DNA of 64,000 nt from Tenodera sinensis (taxonomy: Eukaryota; Arthropoda; Insecta; Mantodea; Mantidae), in the NCBI GenBank assembly GCA_030765045.1, contig CM060965.1, positions 24,664,935 through 24,728,934 on the forward strand, read 5' to 3'. Below, one piece after another: positions 24,490-35,815 of the stretch. Position numbers and translations under genes: made by a program. Numbering within the stretch: the stretch's first letter is position 1; each line of letters opens with the position of its first letter. The notes under the pieces were generated by a model. It did no database searches and was not told where the DNA came from. It saw nothing but the letters and a program-made list of their open reading frames with translations.

Positions 24490-25194
24490 ACCACGGTGCG
24501 GCGATTCATGATCACGGAATATTCCAGTCTATGAGTTGCTGAGTTTTCGGTTTATATGTTTTTGAAAGAAAAGCCCCTTTTAAAGAACCAAAATACTGCC
24601 CCTGTTGAACTATATCGATAGGAGACTTGCTAGCTTACCCAATGTTGCACTGGAGGGTTTTAAACCTCGAATGGCCAATTAATTTTATGTATCTCCCCTT
24701 TGCCGATTGTGAAATTATTCTGCTAAGATCTACAACATGGGGTACGGGAAGACTTCTTAGAGGGTACGTAACATTTAATTTAATCCTTATTTGTGCAGTA
24801 TTAAATAAGTTAAATATAATCTATTTTAGAGATGATTATGTATAATCTCCGTGATCCTGTTCCACAGTTTCAGCGCAGCCCCGACTTGTGTGCTCTACGG
24901 ATATCTAAGGCGCGAAATGTTGGGTGGACCCTTCACAGTGACCCCGTGTGTAGCCTTAGGTGCAGAGCCCGTGATTGTGGAAAACGGGAGGACACTATTT
25001 TAGGTTTAGACTACAAGTAGTACACAATAACTAATGTAAAGTGGAAAGACTCCAAGTTTGAGCTAGGCACACAGGGAATAGCTCACCATAAAACTGAGCT
25101 AACACAACTTGTGTTAGGGGACCCTTGTCTGCTTTCTAATCAGGCAGTGAAACTTGGGTACTAATGATGACGATAAGTAATAATAAAAATGATT

Positions 25195-25384
25195 ATGGCG
25201 ATGGGAACGGGAACAGCAACGGCAACGGCAACGGGAACGGGAAACGCAACGGGAACGGGAACGGCAACGGGAACGGCAACGGGACCGGCAACGGGACCGG
25301 CAACGGGACCGGCAACGGGAACGGCAACGGGAACGGCAACGGCAACGGGAACGGCAACGGGAACGGCAACGGCAACGGCAAATA
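25195..25384. repeat. (GGNAAC)n hexanucleotide array
   Basis: About 30 units of gggaac, ggcaac or ggaccggcaac, with internal higher-order blocks. It is open in several frames on both strands (Asn-Gly, Thr-Gly-Thr-Ala and Pro-Leu/Val-Ala runs), which is a consequence of the 6-bp period. It is sharply GC-richer than the flanks. No evidence for translation. Confidence 0.9.
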
Positions 25385-26219
25385 ATGGCTCGGCTTCGGA
25401 CATGCGTTTAGGATAGGCGCACTTCTATTAGACCGACCTGTCCGCAGTTTACAACCGAGCGCTTAGGGTGAATAGCAGGCAGTTATTGGGGGGTGAGGTA
25501 GTGAAATCCTGTGTGCACGTAACCATTTTCCAGCCATAGAGCAACGAAACAGCAATCGCGTCCGAAACCTACTAATATAAACTAAGAAAGAGGTATATTG
25601 TGCATTATAATGTCTCCACAAGTTGTTGATTTACACAACGCAGTTTCTAAATTATGGGACGTTTACAGGACGCGTAGTAAATACTGAAGTCATTTCTTGG
25701 AGGTGTCAAAGTAAAGGAGACCTTACATCGGTCATTGTGGAATTCTCCTTAACCATATATTGATAGATAAACAACTCACATAATGAACATTTCAATACAT
25801 CATTGAGGAAACCAAATGCTTCCACTATAAGCAAAGCCGAAGTTACTGCACATATAATTGATGTGAAATAATTTACAAACAGAATCAATTTACAAAGAGA
25901 AACAAAATGGCATTTAACGTCAGATGTCTTTCGCGTTCATGGTTGTCATTTCTGACGTCAATAGATCTCAGCGTATAGTTAATTGCATTCCACCATGATG
26001 CATCAGCAGTGTTTCTGAGAAACTGTTCTTTAATGTGAGTGATGCAAGCACAGTCCCCATTTCGTCGTCGTCGCCATCTGTCCACGTAGATCTAATGAAT
26101 ACAAGATGTATTTACGAGGGAAAAACCCCGGTCTTTAATAAGGAATGTCGGTTGAGTAAACGTTTGTCTGTGTCCGCGGACCAGTATTTTTTCATTTTCG
26201 CAAGAATGTACCGTGTACA

Positions 26220-26375
26220 ATTTCGGGTTGTTGCGACTTCCGAGTTGTTGAGACTGAATGGGAAGTCCCTGGTTCAAACCCCGACAGGACCGTCCTCTTT
26301 GACTGAGGCTTCGCCAGTCTTCACAACTGGCATGACTTAATGTCACTTCCAAAATTTCCTTTCCCAATTTTCACT
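26220..26375 (+). mobile_element. tRNA-like SINE fragment
   Basis: A box-B-like ggttcaaaccccgacaggaccgtcc is followed by tttgactgaggcttcgccagtc. The unit at 31868-32030 has the same order (ggttcaaatcccgtcaggatcgtcc, tttgaggttttcttctagtc), so these are two diverged members of one SINE family. No target duplication was found. Confidence 0.55.
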
Positions 26376-27739
26376 TCATGCATTATTATCAGTGCTCTCA
26401 GTCTGTGGTGCCGTGTATATAAAAACGGACATTAAATCTACTGTTAAAATGTTCGTGCACATTAAGCCTGTTATGCTTTCAAGGTGTGTGGTTAAAATAA
26501 TATTTCCTCAAAGGAGTTTCTATCATAATATTTGATACTTGGCACCCTCTTAAATCCAATTTGTCTTGACTTCAGTAAGGAAGAATGAAGAATTTTTCAA
26601 TATCACTAGTATACTGGTGCAAGATTTTAGCACCGGTTCCTTTTATATTTTTTTATTTATATAATTATTGTCGCTTACACCAAGTTTTAACTGTTAAATA
26701 TCACGTTAAGGTAGGAAGTAATTGATTAAACATCAATGAATTTAGTCGGAATACAATGGGCCAGAAAGAGTATATGTGGCCGTGATGTGTGTGATGTAAT
26801 TGTGGTGCAGAGGAAGGACACCTCGACCCGACATGGATCTATTGCGAGCTACCATCCCCCAGGGGAAGGGATGAGGTGAAGTGAGAAGAGAGGCTTGTCA
26901 GAAAAACGGTTACAGAAAAAATAGTTACAGATATTGACTCCTGGCGCACAAACAAACTGTTTCTTCTACCCAGGGAGAAGGCGACGAGTGACCCTTCATG
27001 TCCGGGCAGCAACTTTCAATAGGGTTTTCAGAGCGTAAGCATCTGTGCCATCTGTCCGTATCCGCCGGAATGTACCGCGCTACTAACCAACTGAAAGATC
27101 ACAAGCAAAGGAAATGAGAAATGAAGGAAAGGAACCTTTAGAGTAGAGACAAGTGACAAGGGGAAACCACGGAAAAACCCAAGTCAGAGTGGTCGAGCCT
27201 GGGAATGCGAGTCGCAAACGTTCTCTCGGTATGTAGCCGTATAATATAAGGTTGCGATAAATACGACCACGGCGTTGTTACCTTGACCACATAGAAGCAA
27301 TTAATATCATTGCGTCACTGATGAAGTTGATTGCAACCTCCTGTATAATCATATGCAATATCGTACACAACAAAACTAATTTTAAACATGTTAACTCAAA
27401 AACAAGGCTTACGAGAGTCACATTAATAGGTTAAATTTCAAACCATTGCGGAACAACATTTATTACTTTCTGTTAGTAAACAGAGCAAGCATTGTATTCT
27501 AACCGTAAATTTGGTTACGAGATTTCACCGGAAATACACGTTTTGAAGTTCCCTGAATTTTAAAAAGACATTTTAAAGAAAAGATCTGTGTATTTATTTA
27601 TGCTAATAAATGTTTATCTCTATTAATACGTAACATTTGGTAAGAATGGTTTTAGAAGAGTAGAGAAAGTCATATGAATGCAACAAAGTACATTTGGTTT
27701 TACTTCATTGAGTCATGACTGGACTAGGAGAATTACGTC

Positions 27740-27785
27740 ACTGTAGTTCGTGCCGTAGCCTGTCTTTTTCGTTAGCCACGAACGA
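27740..27785 (+). repeat. Repeat B, copy 1
   Basis: The phrase gccgtagcctgtctttttcg followed by ttagccacg is present here and at 43399-43427 and 47003-47032. The preceding tttacttca...agaattacgt is shared with the third copy. It may be the conserved end of an unidentified element. Confidence 0.55.
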
Positions 27786-28344
27786 ATACTTCTAGTAAGG
27801 AAAGTATGCGGAAATTTGAGCCACTTAGGAAAACATTGAAAAAAATGTAAGTTGTTTAGTTTTAAATCACTATTAATATTAAATAGTGTTTTAAATAAAT
27901 TATTTCGCAGAATACTCTAAGCAAATACTACTCGAGGTTTTTATATTTGGGATAACTTTTCTCACGCTTGGCATTAGGAAAATTATCGCCATGTGAAAGC
28001 CTCCTGTGGTATTACCACAAATAAAACAAATTTCTCCGCTGTGCAGTAGACGTAGGAAGCTGATAGGATGTAGGTATAGGTATTTTCACAAACATTGGCA
28101 CCTCGATTTAAGTGTTGCCACATACCTACACAGCGAAGTAAGTCCTCAAAGGGCAAAGCTATAACTCAAGTTCTCAAACCTGTCCATTTCGGTAAATTCA
28201 AACTACGCAGAATCCGTTTAGCGTATCCGAAAAGCGTTGCAAAACAAAAGAGAACTTTTGAAGGAATTAATTTTTCATTTTCTTTCAATTATCTTTGGAC
28301 AAAATGTTTATTAAAACGCAACAGCATTTGTTCAATTCTTTCAA

Positions 28345-28460
28345 TTTATAGCGGGATGGCTCAGGCGATACAGTATACATATTCGGGAGGTCGTGAGTTC
28401 GAGGTGCTAAGTCCCCACTCCGAACCTTGTTAGAATCTCATAAGGTTGCCTTAATTTTCG
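28345..28460 (+). mobile_element. tRNA-like SINE fragment
   Basis: A box-A-like gcgggatggctcaggcgata and a box-B-like ggtcgtgagttcgaggtgc lie about 35 bp apart, the spacing of a tRNA-type internal promoter. The downstream body (cccactccgaaccttgttag) is short. A derived SINE is more likely than a tRNA gene because no cloverleaf closes. Confidence 0.45.
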
Positions 28461-28604
28461 CAAGTATTAATGGATCTTTTCGAACGAATGCACTGAGTTG
28501 AACAGTGTAATCCGTTTTTTCTACTATGTCAGGTTTTGAAAAAATCAGGAATTTATGTTTCATAAAGTTGGGTATCATCAGTTTATATATGCCCTAGACA
28601 ATTG

Positions 28605-28860
28605 TTGACAGTTCTTGTGAAATGTACGTACATTATGTTTACAATTACATAATTCTAACATAAATCACATTCTTAAGCATCACAATTATCTTATAGCGGG
28701 GTATACTGATAATGAGTTAATATGATACTTTTGTTTTAACCTTTTTTTTTTTTTTTTTTAATCTGGTCGTCATAGAAGAAAACTTATAGTGTATTTGGAA
28801 TCAACACCCAATAACTAGGAGGAATCGGCATTGGAAACTAAAACGTTAAGCATGTTTTTT
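28605..28860 (+). repeat. Repeat C, copy 2
   Basis: Direct-orientation relative of 21190-21430, interrupted by a run of about 19 T (28741-28760) where copy 1 has a shorter T run. Confidence 0.65.
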
Positions 28861-29559
28861 TTCAACATACATACGCAGTGAAATCGCACTTTGAGCTGAA
28901 CATTATTTTGATGAAAGTTCACGCACATCATGACTTAAGATGCGTAGTTTTAGAATCTTGCCTGTTAACAGACAAGGATATAATACTAATTATAGAAGTA
29001 CTGTTCAAAATGACAATATGTTGCTATACGTTGTATGGAAAACTAACAGTAGAACATATTCTTTTGGTCTAGGAAACGTAAATTCATTAAATAAAAATAG
29101 GAATTAAATCTTCCTGGCTTTATCTTATCGCAGTCCTATAAAAATAGCTCGTGCTTGATGGGTCAATTGTAAGAAGTATGTAACCTTTACCCTGCGACTT
29201 AGGTCGTTATGCCTCGTTTGCTGTTAAACTTCAGACTACATTGACGGAACAATGTTAACAGAGATTGATATCAGTGAGGTGGCTCCACGGTAACGTGTGA
29301 GGTAAGTATGCATCCCGTCGGACCGGTCATTCAGACCATTGATTTTTTCGAGGCTTCCCCAGTCGAATGTTGGGATGGTTCCCCTTCCACAATGAACTTC
29401 CTGTCCATCATTTCCTGCCTCGTCATTTTACTTTCATCTGTTTCACCTCACCTAATTCAGAGTTGTAGGACAGGGCGACGGCGGTTGGTGTGTTGACGCA
29501 GGACGGTAGATTTGCCTCTGGAAAGATTTCTGGTGTTTGGTGGGACTGTAGGGGAGATT

Positions 29560-30150
29560 TCTTTCTACTGCAGTGGGACTCCTGGGTTATAAATAATCGA
29601 AAGATAGGGTGTATGAGCTGTTGCAGAGCTTTGTTGAAAAAAGGCAAAATCACGCTCCCTGCCGGTTAATTCTCTAAAAAAGGGGGCAAAGTTGTATTCA
29701 CGTATGTACGGGAGTCAACTTTTGTGATGAAAAAACTTGGGTCTATAACTATTTCTCCGCTAATGGCGCACTATACACCATTACCATTCAGTAAGAATCA
29801 TACGCTGTCTTTTAGATTTCTGAGCCTGGGCACTTCCGGTGGCCTGAAATTTATTGTAAAGTTCATGGATTGTTGTACGGCCTGGAACTTTTACACCTGG
29901 AAATCTTTCTGCAAATCACACTTTCACTGGGCGAGCTGATAAATTAGATGCTGAGCCATAATACACTTTATGACTAAATACAGGACAAAATAATAAAGCA
30001 CACTGGTAATAACTCAACCGTACGATATCACCGTCAGCTCAATACTGCACTTTCAGAGCGGAGAAAAACAAAACAACAGCATGAACTTGTGTGCAGCAGC
30101 TGATGGTTATCGCGTTTCCGTAGTGGAAAAACACCACACAGCAGTCTGGA
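29560..30150 (-). pseudogene. Tc3/mariner-type transposase relic, second copy
   Basis: On the minus strand an ATG at 29959 gives MAQHLIYQLAQ, then in shifted frame FPGVKVPGRTTIHELYNKFQ (helix-turn-helix region). After a deletion come GVxCAIS-EIVIDPSFF, VDSRTYVNTT and FFNKALQQLIHP. The same upstream sequence (gtggtgtttttccact, attgagctgac-gatatcgt, attaccagtgtgctttatt) precedes the 1407-1919 copy, so both come from one element family. Stops and frame shifts make it inactive. Confidence 0.65.
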
Positions 30151-30389
30151 TGTCTTTGGGCCTCTCTATACGTGACACTGACATATTTTAATATCTTATT
30201 TCGCTTTTGACATACACGGGGTAGGCATAAGATGGTGACACGAATTTTGCCAAAAATAACGTAATATAACATGACAGGTAGATTTACGAAGCACCACACA
30301 ATATTAAATCAATCTTGTAAATATTTGTAGTGTTGGTTTATACACTGCTGCAGTCTAGATTTGACACTCAAGCACATTTTGCTATTTAG

Positions 30390-30640
30390 TTCTTGGTTGT
30401 ATCAATTTCTTGGCATGGCTTCCTAAAGAACTGCAACAACAGCACGTGGTCTTCTTGCGAGAAATTTATCTTTAAGAACATTCCTCAGAAAGAAACCCAT
30501 GAGGATAAGATAAATTCTTGGCAACCAAGCAGTTGATTCCCCTCTCCTATTCATTTATTTGGAAATGTTTATGCTATGAGGGTCTTCCCCAATTGAGGCT
30601 TAATGAGCAGCAGCACCATCTTGTTGAAATTCATCCTTGC
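30390..30640 (-). pseudogene. Mariner-type transposase DDE fragment
   Basis: Minus-strand translation shows FQQDGAAAH (second catalytic Asp region) followed, past stops, by a degraded stretch with NRRGESTAWLPRIYLILMGF. This corresponds to the usual W-P-P-R-S-P-D-L-x-P-x-D-F block. It is close to the 29.6-30.1 kb relic but keeps a better QQDGAxAH motif, so it may be a separate family. Confidence 0.5.
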
Positions 30641-31864
30641 GTTGCCACCCAGATGGTGACCGTGCAGTTTTTAAACTGCCACTTCACTCTCTTCGCTTGC
30701 AATAAAATACGCCCGACATAGCCTCTTCCTTTGAACGGTTTAGTCTCTGGACAATGGAACACCAGACATATTGAATCTCTTGGAGTAACAAGTCCCCACA
30801 TTCGTTCATTCATGATCGACGAAGACAGCTGTCACACAGAGAGAACTGAAAGACAGAAAAGTGTGTCAAGGTTACGAGAGGACAGAACAGCGAGTGTTAC
30901 AAAGTCACGGAGAACTGTAGACTTTGTCAACGATAAAACAGAACTGTGTTTTTGTGCTTCAATTTTAGATGATAAATAAATTGACAAAAGAAGTAAGGGC
31001 TTTGTAAATTTGTCACAATATTAAAACAGCTCTAATGACTAAACGTTGCTTAGCCAGGGTGCGTTTTATAGTAAATGTACAGTATGCATTTTGACGATAA
31101 TAAGAATGTAGCAGTGCTATCTGTGTTTTCTTCCCTAGGCTAATTTTACATATCCGCTTGGCACTATCTTCAACCTGAATAACATGATATACGGGAATCG
31201 ACATAATTTCCACTGCAAGCGGAAGGTTGCTTTCGAGTAACAAAGAAATTACCTAACAAATCTCTCGTGTTACACTCAAATCGACATAAGGACAAATGGT
31301 TCCATTACACATTTTTGCTGTTGCAAGGGGGATCCAGGAGAGCAATAACATCTTTAAAACACAGGTTACTATATGCTGGCTTTAACATCACACTTTCACC
31401 GACTGCTTAAAAAATGCACGATAAAGTACTGCAAAATGCATATGAACAGCAACTAATATCTGAGAAATGGTAGGTATTGACACAAAAATCTATTTGAGAA
31501 ACGCCTTTCATTTCAGTGATATCTACCTTTTCTGTGCTGCAGCTTTTTATAAATATGTTTATGCTGATTTGACACTCTAACCCCTGATAGGCCTGCAACC
31601 TCCCTGCTTCACTCGCGTGGATGTTCTACCGCAGACAACTTGTGTTTTTGTGTTGCAAGGGTAAAAATAAGATTTCTCTACATTTTTAACAATACTAGTG
31701 ATTTATTTTATTTGTACCTTGTTTGTAGTATTTAAAGTTAAGATATTTATTAGAGAAAAACGTTGGATCTATTCCCATTCATCAATATTATTGTACTATT
31801 TTAAAATTAAATTTCTTAATGTTAGAATTTAGTGAATGAATAGTAAACAAACTTTGACAAACAT

Positions 31865-32030
31865 ATAGTAGCTGAGGTTGTTAAACGGGAGATCTGCGGT
31901 TCAAATCCCGTCAGGATCGTCCTCCTTGTTTGAGGTTTTCTTCTAGTCCTGATAACTACTAAATGACGGAGAGATAGGCCTAAACTTACGCTGGAATGTT
32001 TCCCAAAATTACTTTCTCAGTTATTTAATG
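31865..32030 (+). mobile_element. tRNA-like SINE fragment
   Basis: Box-A-like tagctgaggttgttaaacgg and box-B-like ggttcaaatcccg are followed by tcaggatcgtcctcc and a tail resembling that at 26220. tRNA-derived, not a functional tRNA, because the acceptor-stem halves do not match. Confidence 0.55.
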
Positions 32031-32032
32031 TA

Positions 32033-32460
32033 GGGCGGCCTCGCAGTTCAGTCGCTAGAACACCTCCTGCTGTGCAGGGCGCTATAAAACCCGAATATTA
32101 CTTCAGCAATGCTTCTTGTCATTTTGTTGTGGTAAATGAATGGTATGAAGAGCTATCACATAAACAGATTATAATACTAATAAAGTTATGTGGGTATCCA
32201 AGGAAGACACAACTTAATATTAAATCTAATGATCAAACACTAAGAGTAGTGAATTTTAAATACTTTGGGTAACATACGAGCAAGATGACTCGTATTAACG
32301 TGTGAGGCTCGTATTTGGGATGTCGTGAGTTCGATTTCCGCGGTTGACCTTCCTGATCCATGCATTTTTGGGGTTTTTCCCGGGTCACCAGGCAAATGTT
32401 GCAAAGGGTGATTACATCCCTCAAATTTCCCGTCCCTGTACTTCATTACGCCATTTCAAT
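32033..32460 (+). mobile_element. tRNA-SINE split by a LINE fragment
   Basis: 32033-32083 is a tRNA-like head (gcggcctcgcagttcagtcg...ctgctgtgcagggcgc). The box-B-like gtgagttcgatttccgcgg follows only after about 230 bp, at 32328, and runs into a SINE body (gcatttttggggtttttcccgggtcaccaggcaaatg). The intervening piece translates to NIKSNDQTLRVVNFKYFG, which resembles the block after the catalytic YADD of LINE reverse transcriptases (usually x-FKYLG). A LINE 3' fragment thus seems to interrupt the SINE. Confidence 0.45.
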
Positions 32461-34079
32461 CCGGTCTTTCAGGGTCGGAAGTGTTGGCCATGTGCGAGTT
32501 TGGTGCCGCTGTGTGGAGACTTTGTGAGCTGCAACTGATGTTCTCGGCGGATGGGTGGCGTTGTAGTCGTCTGAGCGGTGCCTGCTTGGCGAATACTAGT
32601 GTCGAGCTGTGGGATCTCCAGCACACGCTAGGGACCCTCACGCTGGCTCGCACGTTCCAACATGCCTGTAGAGTCCTCTCACTTCATTCCTTCTTCCTGG
32701 ATCTGACATAAATAGCCCCACAACATTTGGCTCAATCAATAGTCTAGCAGCTCTGTATCTCTGGGCAACATTATTTGTACTGATGGTAGCCATTAATTAA
32801 AGTAACTTCAGCATTATACCAAAACATCCGAAAGTCGAAAAGATATATATCATAAAGACAAAACTATAGATACATAGCTCAATAATACAACTCTAATACA
32901 ATTAGACAAGCCTGAAAGCGAAGTAGTAGCAGTGGAGATAAAGTAAAACAATAAAAGAAGAGGTAAAATGAAAGAAATCAATAAAGAAAGTTACGGAAGT
33001 GAAACAACTGACGTATTTTGACGTAAGATGAGAGTACAAGAAAAAATAGGAAGATTAAGGCCCAGCACTGAATGCGAAATCACAATAGAAAGAATAATAC
33101 AAAAATGAGGAAAACAATAAATGGAATGTGTATGGAGAGACAAATATGGTAAAAATGAACGGAAAGAGGTGACTCCGATGCGGAGGGAAAAGACGCGATC
33201 TTGTTGAATTACAGTCCGTTGTAGTAAAAATCGACTTACTGTAAATATAAATACGTTAAGACTACACACCAGCTGTTTAAACACAGAATTTTGAATAAAA
33301 CACACTGAGTAAAATTCGGTTCACATTGTTTAAACGTACGTTCCTTTGTGAAATACCTAATTGAACGTTATAATTTTGTACCATATACAGGGAGTTAAGG
33401 CAAGTTTATGAAGAAGCGAAGCTAACATTTGTGAATAAAAAATCCTTGCCGAACCTTGAGCTTCTGCAACACTGTACCTGCTTAATTTAGTGTTGGTATA
33501 ATCATATCACATGATTTCCAGATGAATTAAAATCATTAATAGGACAGAAGAATCTGCATTTGGAACTGTTGCAAATAATACAAAAGGAACAAATATAACA
33601 AATTATATCGATGAAACGGACTTATTTGGGTTAATGAAGATGATACAGAGCCTACAAACATACGAAAGAAACATCTAAAGTCCCAAACAGAAAAAAAAGC
33701 TCAAAGAATCTGTGTTGTTTTAGATACAAAACACGAAGGAAGTGTAATCGTGTTACTAAGATGAGAGAATTTCAAAAACTCTTGTGAAAATTCAAAATTT
33801 AAAAAAAAGAAGTTCAGTCTTTTAATACAACTATGTTGCCTTTATTTAACACATTAAGCTCCGTTACAAAAATAACATGGAGGACATCCCATGAAACTTA
33901 TTCCTTTTTAAAATTAATTTCATTCAAACATCACTATAATAAACATACGTGCGGAATTGCTCTTATTAAATGTAATCTCAATAATATAAGGGCTACGGCT
34001 GCATTGGACATTCGTCATCTAAATTCGAATTTTAGAGCAACTACGTAGTAAATTTCACAGGAATTACTCGTTTGTTACT

Positions 34080-34200
34080 AATAATTGATTCTCGGGTAAT
34101 TAGCCGCGTCAAATTGATAAAACTCAGGCTTTCGACCATTTGATTCTCCATGGTCTTCATCAGGAACAAATGTCAGGCTAAAAACCATGCTGGTATATAT
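34080..34200 (-). ncRNA. Penelope-like terminus with hammerhead-like core
   Basis: The minus strand reads cctgatgaagaccatgg, then agaatcaaatggtcgaaagc. CTGATGA and GAAA, the invariant hammerhead boxes, flank a perfect 6-bp stem (gaccat/atggtc). Penelope-like elements are known to carry hammerhead ribozymes in their terminal repeats, and this 'ctgatgaag...ggtcgaaa' phrase is typical of their ends. Stems I and III and the cleavage triplet were not convincingly found, so activity is unproven. No RT or GIY-YIG domain is visible nearby. Confidence 0.4.
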
Positions 34201-34643
34201 ACACAAACAAGGTGGGTGGAGCTCAAATAAAAATCTATTTATAGGGAAAGATTTTCAAAAAACCTGCGGACGAGTAATGTTACTAAGTCAACAATAGCAT
34301 GAGAAACATAATACACATCCTACTACATATGTCTAAAAATGAAAAATGTGTGGATGAAGAATTTGCTCACTATTTTCGAACTCGGTCCCCCATGGGAGGA
34401 ACAGCAAAGTCAAACGCTCTAATGACCATGATCACGAAGACCAGCCCTTCAGTGTGTCATTGGACCTCACCTTTTGGGGAATAAAGTTGGAGTTGACATG
34501 ATATCCTTGTCGGAGAACCTATCCCAAACTGCATGCTTTTCGATTCGCTTATATGTGGTTAACACGGTATAGTAGTATAAATATTGTCTGGATTACTTCT
34601 GCTTCCAGCTGGTAGATTAAGTGAGCTCTATTCTTGTTTACAG

Positions 34644-34796
34644 GTTCTGCAGCTGTCTCATATTGGTAGGCTATTTATCATTGGTCCATGGAACGCTTTC
34701 AGAATGCCCTGAGACACACCGCTGTGATCTGCGCTCCAAAGGCCATCGGCTTTCATGTTCCGGAGGTCTGCATGGGGAATTTCGGTATAGCAGAAG
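34644..34796 (+). CDS. Secreted LRR protein (singed wings 2/halfway-like or Toll-like), exon with signal peptide
   Basis: First recognised coding segment of a five-exon gene. It follows a clear acceptor (ttgtttacag) and ends at an AG|GTAAG donor, phase 2. It encodes RFCSCLILVGYLSLVHGTLS, a hydrophobic signal-peptide core with a likely cleavage near G-T-LS. A Cys-rich N-flank follows: ECPETHRCDL...RLSCSGG. No ATG lies in this frame before the upstream stop at 34618, so the start codon is in an unfound upstream exon. The joined product is secreted or type-I membrane: signal, Cys N-flank, about five LRRs, LRRCT, then an LRRNT-like module. This order fits insect singed wings 2/halfway proteins or a short Toll-type ectodomain; I cannot separate these without a search. 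The role (adhesion or signalling) is inferred from the family only. Confidence 0.78.
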
Positions 34797-34908
34797 GTAA
34801 GGGATATTAAACATCCGCACACTTCTTACTGCAAACACGAATGTTTACTAAACAAACTCCTAGGAAAGCGCTCCAATAAAGAAGATATGTTCTTTGATGA
34901 TCTTGCAG

Positions 34909-35068
34909 CAACAGGGTGAAGACACTGACCCTCTGTAGGTGGCCTACTTCAGAGTTTCTACCCAATGTCATCGGTCACCTCTACCCAGAGCTCAAAAAGC
35001 TAGTTCTCATTGGAAGCTATGTGACAACTATTGGAGACTTTGGTCCTGACATGTTTCACAATTTAGAG
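34909..35068 (+). CDS. LRR gene, exon with first LRRs
   Basis: Acceptor gatcttgcag at 34899-34908, donor GAG|GTAAG at 35069. The single first base completes the split Ser codon of the previous exon across a 112-bp intron, and the exon ends in phase 0. It encodes SNRVKTLTLCRWP, then GHLYPELKKLVLIGSYVTT and FGPDMFHNLE. This is two LRR-like units (LxxLxLxx(N/C)xL pattern), the first with Cys in the Asn position. It makes sense only when joined to the flanking exons; the extension past 35068 is intron read-through. Confidence 0.85.
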
Positions 35069-35639
35069 GTAAGATTCACTAGTGTTATTTTCCTCTGACG
35101 AGAAAACGTCTGACTGAGGGATGTTCTACTCTCTGGAGGGACAAAGGGCAACACTAGCACATGGCAGCTCACGATGATGTCATAAATAGAGCCACTATCT
35201 ACTTGACATCAACAACTCTAAGGTTTACTGAGAGGCTTCTAGAGAACATATGCTCTTGTGCTAGCAAAGCTGGGATATGCTATATCGCCCAGTAGCAACT
35301 GTACCCGTAATATTTCTCAGAAAACGCTAGAGTTGTTGATTCAAACACAATCTCTCAAGGAACACAATAATAATTTTTTTTACAATAATAAATGTGAAAT
35401 AGATACTTACGCAAAAATAAAATTAATCCTTGTCAGCTGTTCATATACCATATCAAAGTCGAGGCAGTAGCTTTTGCCTACCAATGATGGTTTAGTCATG
35501 CCTGGCAGTGTTGATCAAGCCAGTCAAGATGGTTGCTTGCGCCGAAATAGTAATATTAATCGTAATTTAATGTTAATAAAATATTGAGGTAAACACCCTA
35601 AGGTCTAAATATTAAAATTCAACAATCAATCTGTTTTTG

Positions 35640-35815
35640 TAGTGTTTAACGCCCGCTTTTACTACTACGGCACCCCAGGCGGTGACACTGATGATACATG
35701 GAATGAAGATGGAGCACCGGTGGAATGAGTTGGTGGGAAAAACCGGAGAACCCGGAGGAAACCCGCTCCAGCGCCGCTTCGTCCATCACAAATCCCACGT
35801 GCGTTAATCTGGTGA
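35640..35815 (-). mobile_element. SINE body fragment
   Basis: The reverse complement reads gtgggatttgtgatggacg aagcggcg...gcgggtttcctccgggttctccgg and then ctcattccacc, the body of the tRNA-SINE at 8758 and 46440. It lies in the 4.6-kb intron of the LRR gene, antisense to it. Confidence 0.65.

Noticed and set aside
34299..34484. Possible first exon of the LRR gene (61-codon ORF)
   Set aside because: It has no signal-peptide character and no donor in the phase needed to join 34644.
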